Positions 1 through 10,375 of a DNA stretch of 64,000 bases are shown here, in pieces. The stretch is taken from NCBI RefSeq assembly GCF_036320965.1, contig NC_092226.1:20518002-20582001 (forward strand), given 5' to 3'. Within the stretch, counting starts at the first letter, position 1. Every line of letters begins with the position of its first letter. The DNA comes from Panulirus ornatus. Lineage: Eukaryota; Arthropoda; Malacostraca; Decapoda; Palinuridae. The position numbers were made by a program, and so were the translations under genes. The notes under the pieces are model-generated. The model did no database searches and was not told the DNA's origin. It was given only the letters and a program-made list of their open reading frames with translations.

Positions 1-462
1 TTCTTAGATACTGTTTTGAATTGGTTGACCTGACTTACTCAATTTTTCAAATATTCACAAATTCATTTTCAATCTCAATATCATCATTCCATCTGTATGT
101 AATACTGTTTTAATAACATAAATTTTGACACTATCTATGCCCAATAAGAAAGAAATTTTACCAAAAGGTAGAACTAGTGCAAAGCAGGAAAATCACAAGT
201 TACGAAGATACAAGCTGTGCAAGCTAATTATGGACAAGTGATATGTGCGAGATAAAGAAACTGTATGTTTATGGAATGAAAACCAGAAGCCCATGTGTGG
301 GTGAGGCAGAAAGAAAAGATAGCAATCTGGGCCAAGGGAGTGAATTATGGCAGCCAATGAAGTGTTGGCTCACTGCACAGCCCTCACTAACCCTTCTGAT
401 ACACATGCAAGTACACGAGAAAAAGAATAAGAAAAAAGGGAGAAAGAAATCAGGATACTTAC
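1..462. other. Non-coding sequence left of exon 2
   Basis: On the minus strand this follows the splice donor at 461-462, so it is probably intron of the gene whose exon lies at 463-849. It is AT-rich and I see no further exon, repeat or RNA gene. A plus-strand open frame here (243-653) overlaps the exon and shows no coding character. Confidence 0.5.
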
Positions 463-849
463 CTTTTCTAAAGCTGCTATACTCGTTTCACTGTCTTCCT
501 CTGCACTATCTTGATTCTTTTTCTTGTTATTCACTTTTAATGGATCATTTTTATCTGTCTCTTCCCTTACACAGTTATCTGACTCTGCATCATTACTCTC
601 TTTCTTTTCAATTTTTTTCAGTCCTTCCTTTCCATTTCCAAAGAACTCTGTAATAGATGACTGTCTAATGTTACGCTGTGCCCTAAGTATTTCCGATCTG
701 GTACTGGAAACTGGAAATCGTCTGCGGACTGTTCCCCCAGGAGTATTGGGATTTTCTGAATCCGACTTCACTTCTACTATTTCTAAGTCATCACCAGCAT
801 CATCATCTTTATGGATAACTGCACCATTCGCTTTACCAGTCTTCCTACC
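463..849 (-). CDS. Internal coding exon with PIP-box-like and SIM-like motifs
   Basis: A 387-bp minus-strand exon of 129 codons, exactly phase 0 at both ends. It starts after a good acceptor (TATAATTACAG, AG at 850-851) and ends at a consensus donor (GTAAGT from 462 down). The peptide is hydrophilic and looks disordered. It contains DDLEIVEVKSDSE, which resembles a SUMO-interaction motif. In its middle is RQSSITEFFGNGK, which fits the PCNA-interacting QxxIxxFF consensus and has a Lys at +4 after the aromatic pair. The C-terminal third is rich in Lys, Glu and Asp. The acidic, Ser-rich character suggests a nuclear, chromatin- or replication-linked protein; that is inference. I do not recognise the family. 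No catalytic domain is visible, and any such domain would lie beyond the left edge. The exon is phase-compatible with exon 1 at 12459-12515. It could instead belong to a gene without that first exon. Confidence 0.62.
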
Positions 850-1799
850 CTGTAATTATAGAGTAAAAGTCAGCTTTACTTATCCAATACTAGCAACCAA
901 CATAAAAAAGCATGACAAATCACCAATCAGATACCTTATCAAAAAGTACACCACAGATTCTGTAGTTCTCATTCCAGTAGCAGAACCTAATTCTCCAATA
1001 ATAATGATGCATTAGTAATGGGATTCAAAAGAAAATAGTACAATAAGAATTTGGTAAAAAAAATTATTGAGTAAACGTTTTATCCTAAATTGCATTTCAG
1101 CATATGTATTCATAACATATTTTCCTTCTAACAAAAAATTATCAATTTGATTATTATACTAACAGTGTGTATCTAGGTCATCCATGTAGCTAATTGCTGA
1201 AGTAAAATATCAACATAAATGGAAATTATGACAAAATATTCTTTGACAAAACATCAAACCAATAAAGAATTTCAATATCATAAGCATACCTTCAAGATGA
1301 ACAACTCCCTGGTGTTTGAGGAAAATTCTGTAAGAGCCATTTTTCTTTAACAGCAGGAATCACCATGCAGTATTAGATAAGAAAACTAAATCCCATTACC
1401 ATGGTTTTTAATCTTTTACATTATCCTTTGCTCTTCCATTCTATCTACATCTCTGATACTCAATCCCAATGGGAACTCCCTTAAGTGGTGGCCATGGCAA
1501 AAGTGTCTCCAATACTGTTGGCCTCCAGTGCCACTTCTTAAGTCTTTAGTGCCTCAACCTTAACAGGCCAATGGTAGAGGGCAACTCTAGTGCAGTGTTT
1601 GCGGAGGCTCCTAAATAATGTTCCTACCAACTACTTCTACCTACAGTGTCTACCTAAAGTTCCAACCTACTTCTACCTTACATCCTGTTCTTCCATTCAC
1701 TTTATATTATTTCAAACTTTCCTTTTTTCATTACCATAATCCTTCATGTTCACTGTTCATAAAAATATCAAGCTGTCCCTTGCAACTTTTAACAATTAA
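850..1799. other. Intron sequence, AT-rich
   Basis: This lies between the exon at 463-849 and the first LINE relic. A minus-strand donor-like GTATGC near 1290 follows about 50 bases that could encode a short peptide, but its phase does not fit the exon at 849, so no exon is called. No repeats were recognised. Confidence 0.4.
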
Positions 1800-2612
1800 T
1801 ATATGACAATGAAAGTGTGATAGACTGGATGCATCTGACATGTAATTCAGCAATGAAACAGAAGGTTGTGCCAGAGGACTGAGTGAAAGCTATCAAATCA
1901 ATTCCTTTGTTTATAAGAAAAGGAGCTAGAGATGTATGTAGCAATGATAGAGGAATAAGTTTGTTAAGCATACCAGAAAAAGTGTTTGCAAGATTGTTGA
2001 TTGACAGACCAATGGAAGTGACTGAATGCAGAATAAGTGAGAAGCAAGGAGGTATTATGAAAGGTAGGGGATGTATGGATCAGATTTAAGTGAATAAGAT
2101 GACTGTGGAAAAGTATTTAGTGAAAGGTAAGAAGTTGTACACAGCTTTTATGAATCTGGAGAAAGCATATAACAGTGTCACGTGAAATACTTTATGGGAT
2201 GTGTAGGGATGTGTGGGGTAGCGGAACAACTGTTAGATGATAAGTCTTCCATATAGGAGCAAATGCATGTGTAAGATTGGATGGAGAGATGAGCAAAAGT
2301 TTCAGGATAAATATTGAAGTGAAGCAGGGCTGTGTGATGTCATCATGGCTTTCTAATATATATACATGGATAAAGTGATAAGAAAGATGACAGCAAAACT
2401 AGGGAAAAAGGGGTGCAGAGATGGAGTGTGGTAGTGAAGTGTGGAGGCTCATAGCAAGTCTATGCATGATACTGTGCTGTTTGCTGAGAATGAAGAGTTG
2501 AAGAAGGTTATAAGAGTATTTCATAATGTGTGTAAGCATAGGCAATCGAAGGTAAACAAAATTAAAAGTAAAAACCATACAGAGTGAGAAAAAAGTGTAA
2601 TAAACTATGTTT

Positions 2613-2659
<47 letters not shown>

Positions 2660-3190
2660 AATGATGGGGGGGGGGGGGGGGGGCTGGAAGAGGTAAGAGA
2701 ATTTAAGCACTTAGGACCTGTCTCAGGTAAGTTTAGAGATATGGATGGGGAGACAGGGGAGAACAGAACAGGGTAGAAGAGTCATTGGGTTCCTTAATAG
2801 AATACTAAAGGGTAAAGGTGTAAGTATGGAAAAAAAGATAGGATTAAGGAACAGTATACTCCTCCCAACCCTGACTCATGCAGCTGTAACATGGACATGG
2901 AATGTATCACACAGGTCAAAATTCCAGACTGTGGAAATGTGCTATTTGAGAGGAGCATGTGGTATGACTAGATGGAATGAAGAAAGATATGAAGGGGTGC
3001 ATGAATGATGTGGTATGGCAGGGAATGCAAAGGGAATGAATTGCAGAGTGGCTGAGTGGATAAAACATATCACTTTGAGATGGTTTCGGCATGTGGAAAG
3101 AATGCAAGACTGAGAGTTTACAAGGAGAATGTACACTTGTAAAATTAGAGGATAGAAGTGAAAGGAAGGTCATCTGTGACATGGGCAGAG
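1800..3190 (+). mobile_element. Ancient LINE-A-related reverse transcriptase relic
   Basis: A strongly decayed copy of an RTE-like non-LTR retrotransposon. Translated fragments match the better-preserved copy at 5867-8113 in order. The first is a 'VPED' segment. It is followed by NDRGISLLSIPEKVFARLL at 1940-2010 (finger region), AFMNLEKAYNSV at 2145-2180 (motif A), and a C-terminal stretch at 2745-3000 with NSILLPTLTHAAVTW and EMCYLRGACGMTRW. Stops and frameshifts interrupt every domain. A (GAT)n/poly-G array sits inside the relic. It is far more diverged than the other LINE-A copies, so it is either an older insertion or a sister subfamily. Confidence 0.75.
2614..2683 (+). repeat. (GAT)n microsatellite followed by poly-G
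   Basis: About 15 GAT units with one interruption, then a run of roughly 18 G. It lies inside the LINE relic and interrupts its reading frame. Confidence 0.95.
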
Positions 3191-3224
3191 TGGAAGAATG
3201 AATGAGCTAACTTAAACAATCTTG

Positions 3225-5866
3225 TCTTGGGCTGGTCCCTCTTGTAAACTCTGTCTGGTGACTCCAACCAGCATCCAATATGGCCACTGACACCAAAAAT
3301 AATAGTCATTTGTGGTTTAACTTTTCACATTTTAATCTTTTCATCTGACACCAGAGGGATAATCCAAATTAAACTAGGCAGGTATGGTCCTTGGGTAGTC
3401 ACTTCTCAAAACTCTGTCTTCTCAAAACTCTGTAATACAGAGTTTTGAGAAGGGACTATCATCTACAGCCAAGCTAGCTGATGTTGCCTTTCCATATTTC
3501 AATCATCTGTGAATCATCTGGACTAATTTGAACCAAAGTGGGCAGGGATGGGCCTAGGGTGGTCTTTTCAAAATTAAGATAATCACAATCCAAGATTGCT
3601 GCTTTTAATAAAATTACTTATTGTCCATCTATTACCTTTCACAGTCTATCTTCTCTGAAACTATGGGGCCAATTTGATCCAAACTATGCAAGTATGGTCC
3701 TTTGATAGGCCCTTTTCAAAACTGTTTTTAGTGACCCCAACCACTATCCAGGGAGGCCACTATTATGAAATATATACTTGCCATCTGTTCATTAACTTGT
3801 CATATTTCAATATTCACCTCTGAAACTACTTGGCAGGGATGGTCCTTGGTTGGTTGCCTTTTAAAATTAGTTCAAAGACCCTCTCAACCTTTTAAGATGG
3901 CTGCTGTTCCTAAAAATATTTGATGTGTTAACTTTTCACATTTCAAACTTCTCTGAAATCACAAGGCCACTATGAACCAAATTTGACTGGGATGGGGACT
4001 GGGTGGCCTCTTTCAAAATTGAGTCCAATGATCTCAACCACCATCCAAGATAGCCACTGTTCCTAAAAGGAATCCTCTGTTGGTTAACTTAAATTTCTAT
4101 CTTCTCTGAAACTACTAGGTTAATTTCAACCAAGCTGGGCAGGGATGGTTGATATGTGGTCCCTTTTCAAAAATCATTTGATCCTGACCACCAACCAAAA
4201 TGGTCAGTTACTAAAAACTTTAACATTCTTCTCTACACTGAATTGACCAGTCTGAACCAAACTTACCAAGGATGGTCTCTGGTTGGTCCCTTATGTTAAC
4301 TCTGTCCAGTAACCTCAAAAGTTGACCAAATTGGCCACTTATTTTAAAAACAGTCATTATCTGCAAGTTAACTTTTTACATTTCTATTTTTTTCACCTTT
4401 GAGCTACAAAGGAAATTTGAACCAAACTTAGAAGGGACGATTCTTGGGTGATCTCTCTTCAAAATTGTGTATAGTAACTCTAACTACCATCTATTCACCA
4501 ATGTTAATAAAAGAAATATTGTCCATCTATCAACTCCTCATATTTCAATCATCTCTGAAACTACTGGGCCAATCTGTAAAAAGTGGGCGGGGAAGATCCT
4601 TGGATACACTCTTCAAAATTGTCTGGTAACAAGACTCACCACCCAATATTGGTGCTGTTGATAAAACTGGCTGTCATCCATCTATTAACTTTCATACTTG
4701 ATTTTCTGTGGAACTGCAAGGTCAATTAGATCTAAAATGGGCAGGGACAGTTCTTAGGTGGTCCCTTCTTACTACTATTTCCAGTGACTCTAGCCATCTT
4801 CCAGGAAAGCCAATGTTACTTAAAAATAGTGACCATATGTCTGTTATTATTCAACAATCCAATCTTCTATGAAACTAATGTGGCAGTTTAAACCAAATTT
4901 AGGAGAGATGGGTCATGTTTGGTTCATTTTCAAGATGATGTCTGCTCCTAATATTATTTCATACTTGTATCTTTACTTTTCAGTTTTCTCCTCTAAAAGT
5001 ACTATGTCAATACATAGCAAAACTATCAAGTAACAGGCCTAAGATGAACTCTTTCCATAAGTGTGTCCTATGATTGCAACCAGTTTCCAATTCCAAAATG
5101 GCCACTTGATAAGAAGTCATCATCTGTCTCTCAACTTTCCCACTCTGTCAATGTGAATCAAACTAGGCAGATGGTCCTTTGGAGATCCCTTTCCAAAAGT
5201 ATGTGTGGTGACCCTGAACACCATCCAAGACATCCTCTTAGTTTTTGTGTCCATTAACTTTTCACTTTTCAATTTTCTTCTTAAAAACAAATGAGCCAAT
5301 TAAAGCCAAACCTGCCAGGGATGATCTCTGGTTGGACCACTGTGTTAACTATGTCTTGTGACTTAAACCACCATCCAAGATGGATAATGTTAATAAAAGC
5401 AATTGTATGTGTGTTAACATTTCATACGTTAATCTTTTCATCTGACACTACTTAACCAATTTGAATGAAACTGGGTAGGGATGGTCCATTTCCAAAACTA
5501 TGCATGGTGACCCCAACCATCATCCAAGCTGGCCTATGATACAAAAAAATAGTCATCATCAACCTGTTAACTTTTCACATTTCAATCATCTCCTCAGATA
5601 CTAATGAAACAATCTGAAACACAGTAGGTTGGGATGGACCTTGGTTGGTCTCTTTCTAAAATCATGTCTTGTAACCCTGACCACCAACCAAGATGGCTGC
5701 TGTTACTGAAAGTTGTTACTGTCCCTCTCTTGACTTTAACATTCATTCTCCTACTTTGGCACAACTAGGCCAGTCTGATGCAGGGATCGTCCTTTGGTGG
5801 TCCCTTTTCATAAATGTTTCTGGTGATTGACCCCATCCACAATGGCTGCTCTAATAATATTTGCCA
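3225..5866 (+). repeat. Degenerate ~150-bp satellite, about 17 units
   Basis: A recurring block: a GGGATGGTCCTTGGTTGGTC-like motif, a short 'TTTTCAAAA' link, 'CCACCATCCAAGATGGCCA', a 'TAACTTTTCACATTTCAAT' motif and 'TCTGAAACTACTGGGCCAATTT'. The first motif recurs near 3381, 3544, 3691, 3836, 3991, 4141, 4269, 4434, 4588, 4743, 4904, 5169, 5317, 5478, 5630 and 5780, giving spacing of roughly 150 bp. Units are highly diverged. The array is cut by the LINE insertion at about 5867 and resumes at about 8114. No coding potential is seen. Confidence 0.85.
3402..3452. repeat. Direct plus inverted 16-bp triplet (hairpin)
   Basis: CTTCTCAAAACTCTGT occurs at 3402-3417 and immediately again at 3418-3433. 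It then appears as its exact reverse complement at 3437-3452 after a 3-base loop. The result is a perfect 16-bp hairpin inside the satellite array. Confidence 0.95.
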
Positions 5867-7913
5867 TCTATGGGATGTATTTAGGGAATCAGTGATGGAT
5901 TGCGCAAAAGATGCTTGTGGAATGAGAAGAGTGGGAGGTGGGTTGATTAGAAAGGGTAGTGAGTGGTGGGATGAAGAAGTAAGAGTATTAGTGAAAGAGA
6001 AGAGAGAGGCATTTGGACGATTTTTGCAGGGAAAAAATGCAATTGAGTGGGAGATGTATAAAAGAAAGAGACAGGAGGTCAAGAGAAAGGTGCAAGAGGT
6101 GAAAAAAAGGGCAAATGAGAGTTGGGGTGAGAGAGTATCATTAAATTTTAGGGAGAATAAAAAGATGTTCTGGAAGGAGGTAAATAAAGTGCGTAAGACA
6201 AGGGAGCAAATGGGAACTTCAGTGAAGGGCGCAAATGGGGAGGTGATAACAAGTAGTGGTGATGTGAGAAGGAGATGGAGTGAGTATTTTGAAGGTTTGT
6301 TGAATGTGTTTGATGATAGAGTGGCAGATATAGGGTGTTTTGGTCGAGGTGGTGTGCAAAGTGAGAGGGTTAGGGAAAATGATTTGGTAAACAGAGAAGA
6401 GGTAGTGAAAGCTTTGCGGAAGATGAAAGCCGGCAAGGCAGCAGGTTTGGATGGTATTGCAGTGGAATTTATTAAAAAAGGGGGTGACTGTATTGTTGAC
6501 TGGTTGGTAAGGTTATCTAATGTATGTATGACTCATGGTGAGGTGCCTGAGGATTGGCGGAATGCGTGCATAGTGCCATTGTACAAAGGCAAAGGGGATA
6601 AGAGTGAGTGCTCAAATTACAGAGGTATAAGTTTGTTGAGTATTCCTGGTAAATTATATGGGAGGGTATTGATTGAGAGGGTGAAGGCATGTACAGAGCA
6701 TCAGATTGGGGAAGAGCAGTGTAGTTTCAGAAGTGGTAGAGGATGTGTGGATCAGGTGTTTGCTTTGAAGAATGTATGTGAGAAATACTTAGAAAAGCAA
6801 ATGGATTTGTATGTAGCATTTATGGATCTGGAGAAGGCATATGATAGAGTTGATAGAGATGCTCTGTGGAAGGTATTAAGAATATATGGTGTGGGAGGAA
6901 AGTTGTTAGAAGCAGTGAAAAGTTTTTATCGAGGATGTAAGGCATGTGTACGTGTAGGAAGAGAGGAAAGTGATTGGTTCTCAGTGAATGTAGGTTTGCG
7001 GCAGGGGTGTGTGATGTCTCCATGGTTGTTTAATTTGTTTATGGATGGGGTTGTTAGGGAGGTAAATGCAAGAGTTTTGGAAAGAGGGGCAAGTATGAAG
7101 TTTGTTGGGGATGAGAGAGCTTGGGAAGTGAGTCAGTTGTTGTTCGCTGATGATACAGCGCTAGTGGCTGATTCATGTGAGAAACTGCAGAAGCTGGTGA
7201 CTGAGTTTGGAAAAGTGTGTGGAAGAAGAAAGTTAAGAGTAAATGTGAATAAGAGCAAGGTTATTAGGTACAGTAGGGTTGAGGGTCAAGTCAATTGGGA
7301 GGTGAGTTTGAATGGAGAAAAACTGGAGGAAGTGAAGTGTTTTAGATATCTGGGAGTGGATCTGGCAGCGGATGGAACCATGGAAGCGGAAGTGGATCAT
7401 AGGGTGGGGGAGGGGGCGAAAATCCTGGGGGCCTTGAAGAATGTGTGGAAGTCGAGAACATTATCTCGGAAAGCAAAAATGGGTATGTTTGAAGGAATAG
7501 TGGTTCCAACAATGTTGTATGGTTGCGAGGCGTGGGCTATGGATAGAGTTGTGCGCAGGAGGATGGATGTGCTGGAAATGAGATGTTTGAGGACAATGTG
7601 TGGTGTGAGGTGGTTTGATCGAGTGAGTAACGTAAGGGTAAGAGAGATGTGTGGAAATAAAAAGAGCGTGGTTGAGAGAGCAGAAGAGGGTGTTTTGAAG
7701 TGGTTTGGGCACATGGAGAGGATGAGTGAGGAAAGATTGACCAAGAGGATATATGTGTCGGAGGTGGAGGGAACAAGGAGAAGAGGGAGACCAAATTGGA
7801 GGTGGAAAGATGGAGTGAAAAAGATTTTGTGTGATCGGGGCCTGAACATGCAGGAGGGTGAAAGGAGGGCAAGGAATAGAGTGAATTGGAGCGATGTGGT
7901 ATACCGGGGTTGA
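5867..7913 (+). CDS. Reverse transcriptase of LINE-A copy 1 (5'-truncated ORF)
   Basis: An RNA-directed DNA polymerase of a non-LTR element, which in life copies the element RNA at a nicked target. The open frame formally starts at an ATG at 5814 in flanking satellite; residue numbers here use that frame. Seen in order: a basic, coiled-coil-like linker (about 20-130); finger motif NYRGISLLSIPGK (about 265-280); motif A with FMDLEKAYD (first catalytic Asp about 338); a 'LRQGCVMSPWLFNLFMD' segment; catalytic FADD at about 444-447; a 'CFRYLGV' thumb-region motif; and a C-terminal '[13 protein letters not shown]' basic segment. All three catalytic aspartates are present and there is no internal stop. 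The true N terminus with the EEP endonuclease is absent, so the copy is not autonomous. Such proteins are often auto-annotated as craniofacial development protein 2-like or jockey-type RT. Placement in the RTE clade is provisional. Confidence 0.9.
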
Positions 7914-8113
7914 CGTGCTGTCAGTGGATTGAATCAAGGCATGTGAAGCGTCTGGGGTAAACCATGGAAAGCTGTGTAGGTATGTATATTTGCGTGTGTG
8001 GACGTATGTATATACATGTGTACGGGGGGGGGGGCATTTCTTTCGTCTGTTTCCTTGCGCTACCTCGCAAACGCAGGAGACAGCGACAAAGTATAATATA
8101 ATATATATATAAT
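5867..8113 (+). mobile_element. LINE-A copy 1: 5'-truncated RTE-like retrotransposon
   Basis: The best-preserved reverse transcriptase copy in the window. It begins at the endonuclease-RT linker (DVFRESVMDCAKDACGMRR), so the endonuclease is missing. It continues through an uninterrupted RT and C-terminal domain to a stop at 7911-7913. A short 3' UTR follows, ending ...GCTACCTCGCAAACGCAGGAG, GACAAAG and a short TA-rich tail. Both flanks are the ~150-bp satellite: 'TTGCCATCTATG' on the left continues sensibly into 'TTTAATTTTTACATTTCAAT' on the right. No clear target-site duplication is visible beyond a possible TATG. The 3' UTR is the short form also seen in the copies at 14.1-15.7 and 32.8-33.9 kb. 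Confidence 0.92.
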
Positions 8114-8180
8114 ATATGTTTAATTTTTACATTTCAATTTTCTCCTCAGAAGCAAATGGACTAATATGATGACGGCATAC
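8114..8180 (+). repeat. Continuation of the ~150-bp satellite after the LINE
   Basis: TTTAATTTTTACATTTCAATTTTCTCCTC followed by an AAATGGACTAATATGA stretch matches the second half of the satellite unit that is broken off at 5866. Confidence 0.7.
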
Positions 8181-8759
8181 GTCTACTGACCTTCTCATCT
8201 TTTAAGGTGGATGATTGGTAGTTCCAACCAATAGGTATTCTAGGAGGTCCCTGAAAAGAAAAAAATTGAGTTTAGATGAATTAAAAACTGTTTCTTTCTA
8301 AAGTGATGTCCTGTAAACTGTGAAAGATTCTTTAATATCTCGAGTTTGAAACCTCCCCACATTAACCATCTTTCAACAGTTGCAGCCTTCAGCAGGACCC
8401 CCTGTACTTCAGCATTCTTTACTTGGCAATGATGGCACAGCCCCTTCAGCTGCCCTGCCAGTCACAACAATCATCTCATACTTCTTGGAACACAGATATC
8501 ATCACAATAGTGATTACCACTGGTTAAGAAAAAAGTCTTTCAAAAGAGAGAAGACAGGACAAGAAACTGCAACCTGGAAAATTTTTGTGAGTCACTACTC
8601 TAGATAGACACTGTTTTTTTCTAAACTCACCCCTCTCTCTCTCCTGAAGCTATGGCAGCATGAAACATGGAGGAGGATTTGAGAAAAACTTAACCAACAG
8701 AAAACTGTGGCATAAACAGTATTCTTAAAGGTATAGTGTAACACATAAGCAATGTTAAT
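8181..8759. other. No recognised feature
   Basis: A short plus-strand open frame at 8380-8607 shows no recognisable domain. Nothing else is seen. It is presumed intron of the minus-strand gene. Confidence 0.4.
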
Positions 8760-10015
8760 GCTATTAGCTGACAGATTTTGGGATAGCTTTGCTTCCACCT
8801 TTGTGGGGAGGGGTGATGAGGATCAGCTCCAAACTCTTGGGAATGATGTCAGAATCTAGACTTTTTATCCAGAGGATACTTAATACACATGCTAGAGATG
8901 TCTTGCATTTCTTTATAAAGACTGAGTTCCATGAGTCCAGACCTGAGGCTGAGTACCTAGGCATGCTCTCAAGGCCCTCTTGAAATCCTCTGCTGAAAAG
9001 GTGATATCTGCTACATGTACACTTGGTAGATTACTGTCAAGGAAGAAGGCTGTTGGGTCATTTATTCTTAATGTTTTTGGCTCACTGAATACCAATTTAT
9101 ACCAACTTTTAAGAACCTCACTCATCTCTTGGTAATCATCTGTAAAGTTACCTTCTTTTTAGAGTTGGGCAATGAAGTTTGTGGTTCAAGATTTGCATTT
9201 TGCACTAGTTAAAGAATTTTGGGATATTTCCTTTTTCATTTATGGCTTTTTTTTTCCCTTTTCCTGTGATTCATAAGACATTTTTAGTTTATGGTTTATG
9301 ATATTATGACACGTTTTCTTTTCTTTCTTTTGCTGGGTGAGCTGTGGCTTCTTTAGATCTGCAATTCTTTTCTGCCTCCTGTAAAGTGCTCATCTTCCTC
9401 TTCCTAACCTAGACCTTTTGTGCTTTCTTCTCACTGGCATATGTCTGCTGCATGTTTGAAGCATCAAAGCGGTCATGTCATTCACACATTCCTCCTCTGT
9501 TTTGATACCCAGTAGGGCTTTCCATTGTGTTGCAGACACCCTAATGATCACATCCTCCCAGTTTATCTGTTTACTATCAAAACTGAAATGAGAAAAAACA
9601 CCACCATTCTGTGTGTTCTGACTGGGCAGTTTAGCATCCAAGCTTATTTTTCCTTCGATCAGGTTGTGATCAGATTATACAGTTTGAGATGGTAGTATCA
9701 CATATTAGGTCCACATTATTTGAGAGAATTAACTCCAGAATGCTAATTCCTCTGGATGGCTTTGTTATTTGTTGGCTCTGGGAGAAATTTTAATATACTC
9801 TGAATTATCTCTTTCTTTGCAGCTGTTCTTTTAAGTTGCTTCCAGTGTCAGTATTTTCCACTATGATGTTATTTCCGTCCTGTCTCCATGTAATGTGTGG
9901 TAGGTTGAAGTCTTCCAAGACATTTATATTTGGGACTGGAGTTACAAGGTGGTCGAGACATGACTTTATGTTTCTTATTCGTTCTGCTAATTCAAGAGGC
10001 TTTGCATTAGTCCAC
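8760..10015 (-). mobile_element. CR1/L2-like LINE relic (endonuclease tail and RT start)
   Basis: Read on the minus strand from 10015 downwards. It shows a decayed endonuclease C terminus with EDFNLPHITW (a GDFNLP-type motif) and KPSRGISILELILSNNVDLI. An inter-domain stretch follows with 'INWEDV' and a 'RHMPVRRKHKRSR' segment. The RT start reads 'LPSVHVADITFSAEDFKRAL', then 'KSLDSDIIPKSLELILITPPHKGGSK'. These are the standard opening motifs of CR1/L2/Jockey-group elements, different from LINE-A. Several frameshifts and stops are present, and the catalytic FADD region is absent. The left end at about 8760 is approximate. Confidence 0.72.
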
Positions 10016-10024
10016 TAACAGCAT

Positions 10025-10375
10025 GCAAACTCCTGTATACCACATCATTCCAATTCACTCTATCCTATCATACCTTTCACCCTAATGCATGTTCATGATC
10101 TAATTACACAAAATCATTTTCATTCCATCTTCCCATCTCCAATATGGTCTCCCCTTCCTCTGCATTCCATCTACTTCTATCACATATATCCTCTTTGTCA
10201 ACCTCTCTCCCTTCTCACAAGTCTTCCCCAATAACTATGACCTTGCACATTTCAAAAGACAGGTTGTCAGCTCCTCCAAAATTTTTATATACTTTCCCTT
10301 GTCTCTTATTTCTCCATTTCATAATCCTTTCTTTACTTCAATTAGGGTGCATCCTTGATGTGGACTTTTGTCCAT
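10025..10375 (-). mobile_element. Diverged LINE-A C-terminal relic
   Basis: The complement matches the C-terminal end of the LINE-A ORF: the region corresponding to '[18 protein letters not shown]' and the terminal 'RVNWSDVVYRG' (here 'CTGTATACCACATCATTCCA' on the plus strand). It is clearly more diverged than copy 1, with many substitutions. Its 5' boundary is unclear. Confidence 0.65.

Noticed and set aside
370..1015. Plus-strand open frames over the 463-849 exon
   Set aside because: The minus strand has matched splice signals, exact phase and protein-like motifs; the plus frames are Ser/Leu/Phe-rich shadows.
1280..1350. Possible small minus-strand exon ending at a GTATGC donor near 1290
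   Set aside because: One frame gives a plausible peptide but ends in phase 1, which would create a stop on joining to the exon at 849. The other frames lack a matching acceptor.
5765..6436. 223-codon minus-strand open frame
   Set aside because: Antisense shadow of the LINE-A linker; other minus frames over LINE-A copies are shadows too.
6820..7023. Apparent similarity of LINE-A segments to host developmental proteins (craniofacial development protein 2-like names)
   Set aside because: Such names are annotation artefacts for RTE-type endonuclease/RT ORFs; the motifs are retrotransposon motifs.
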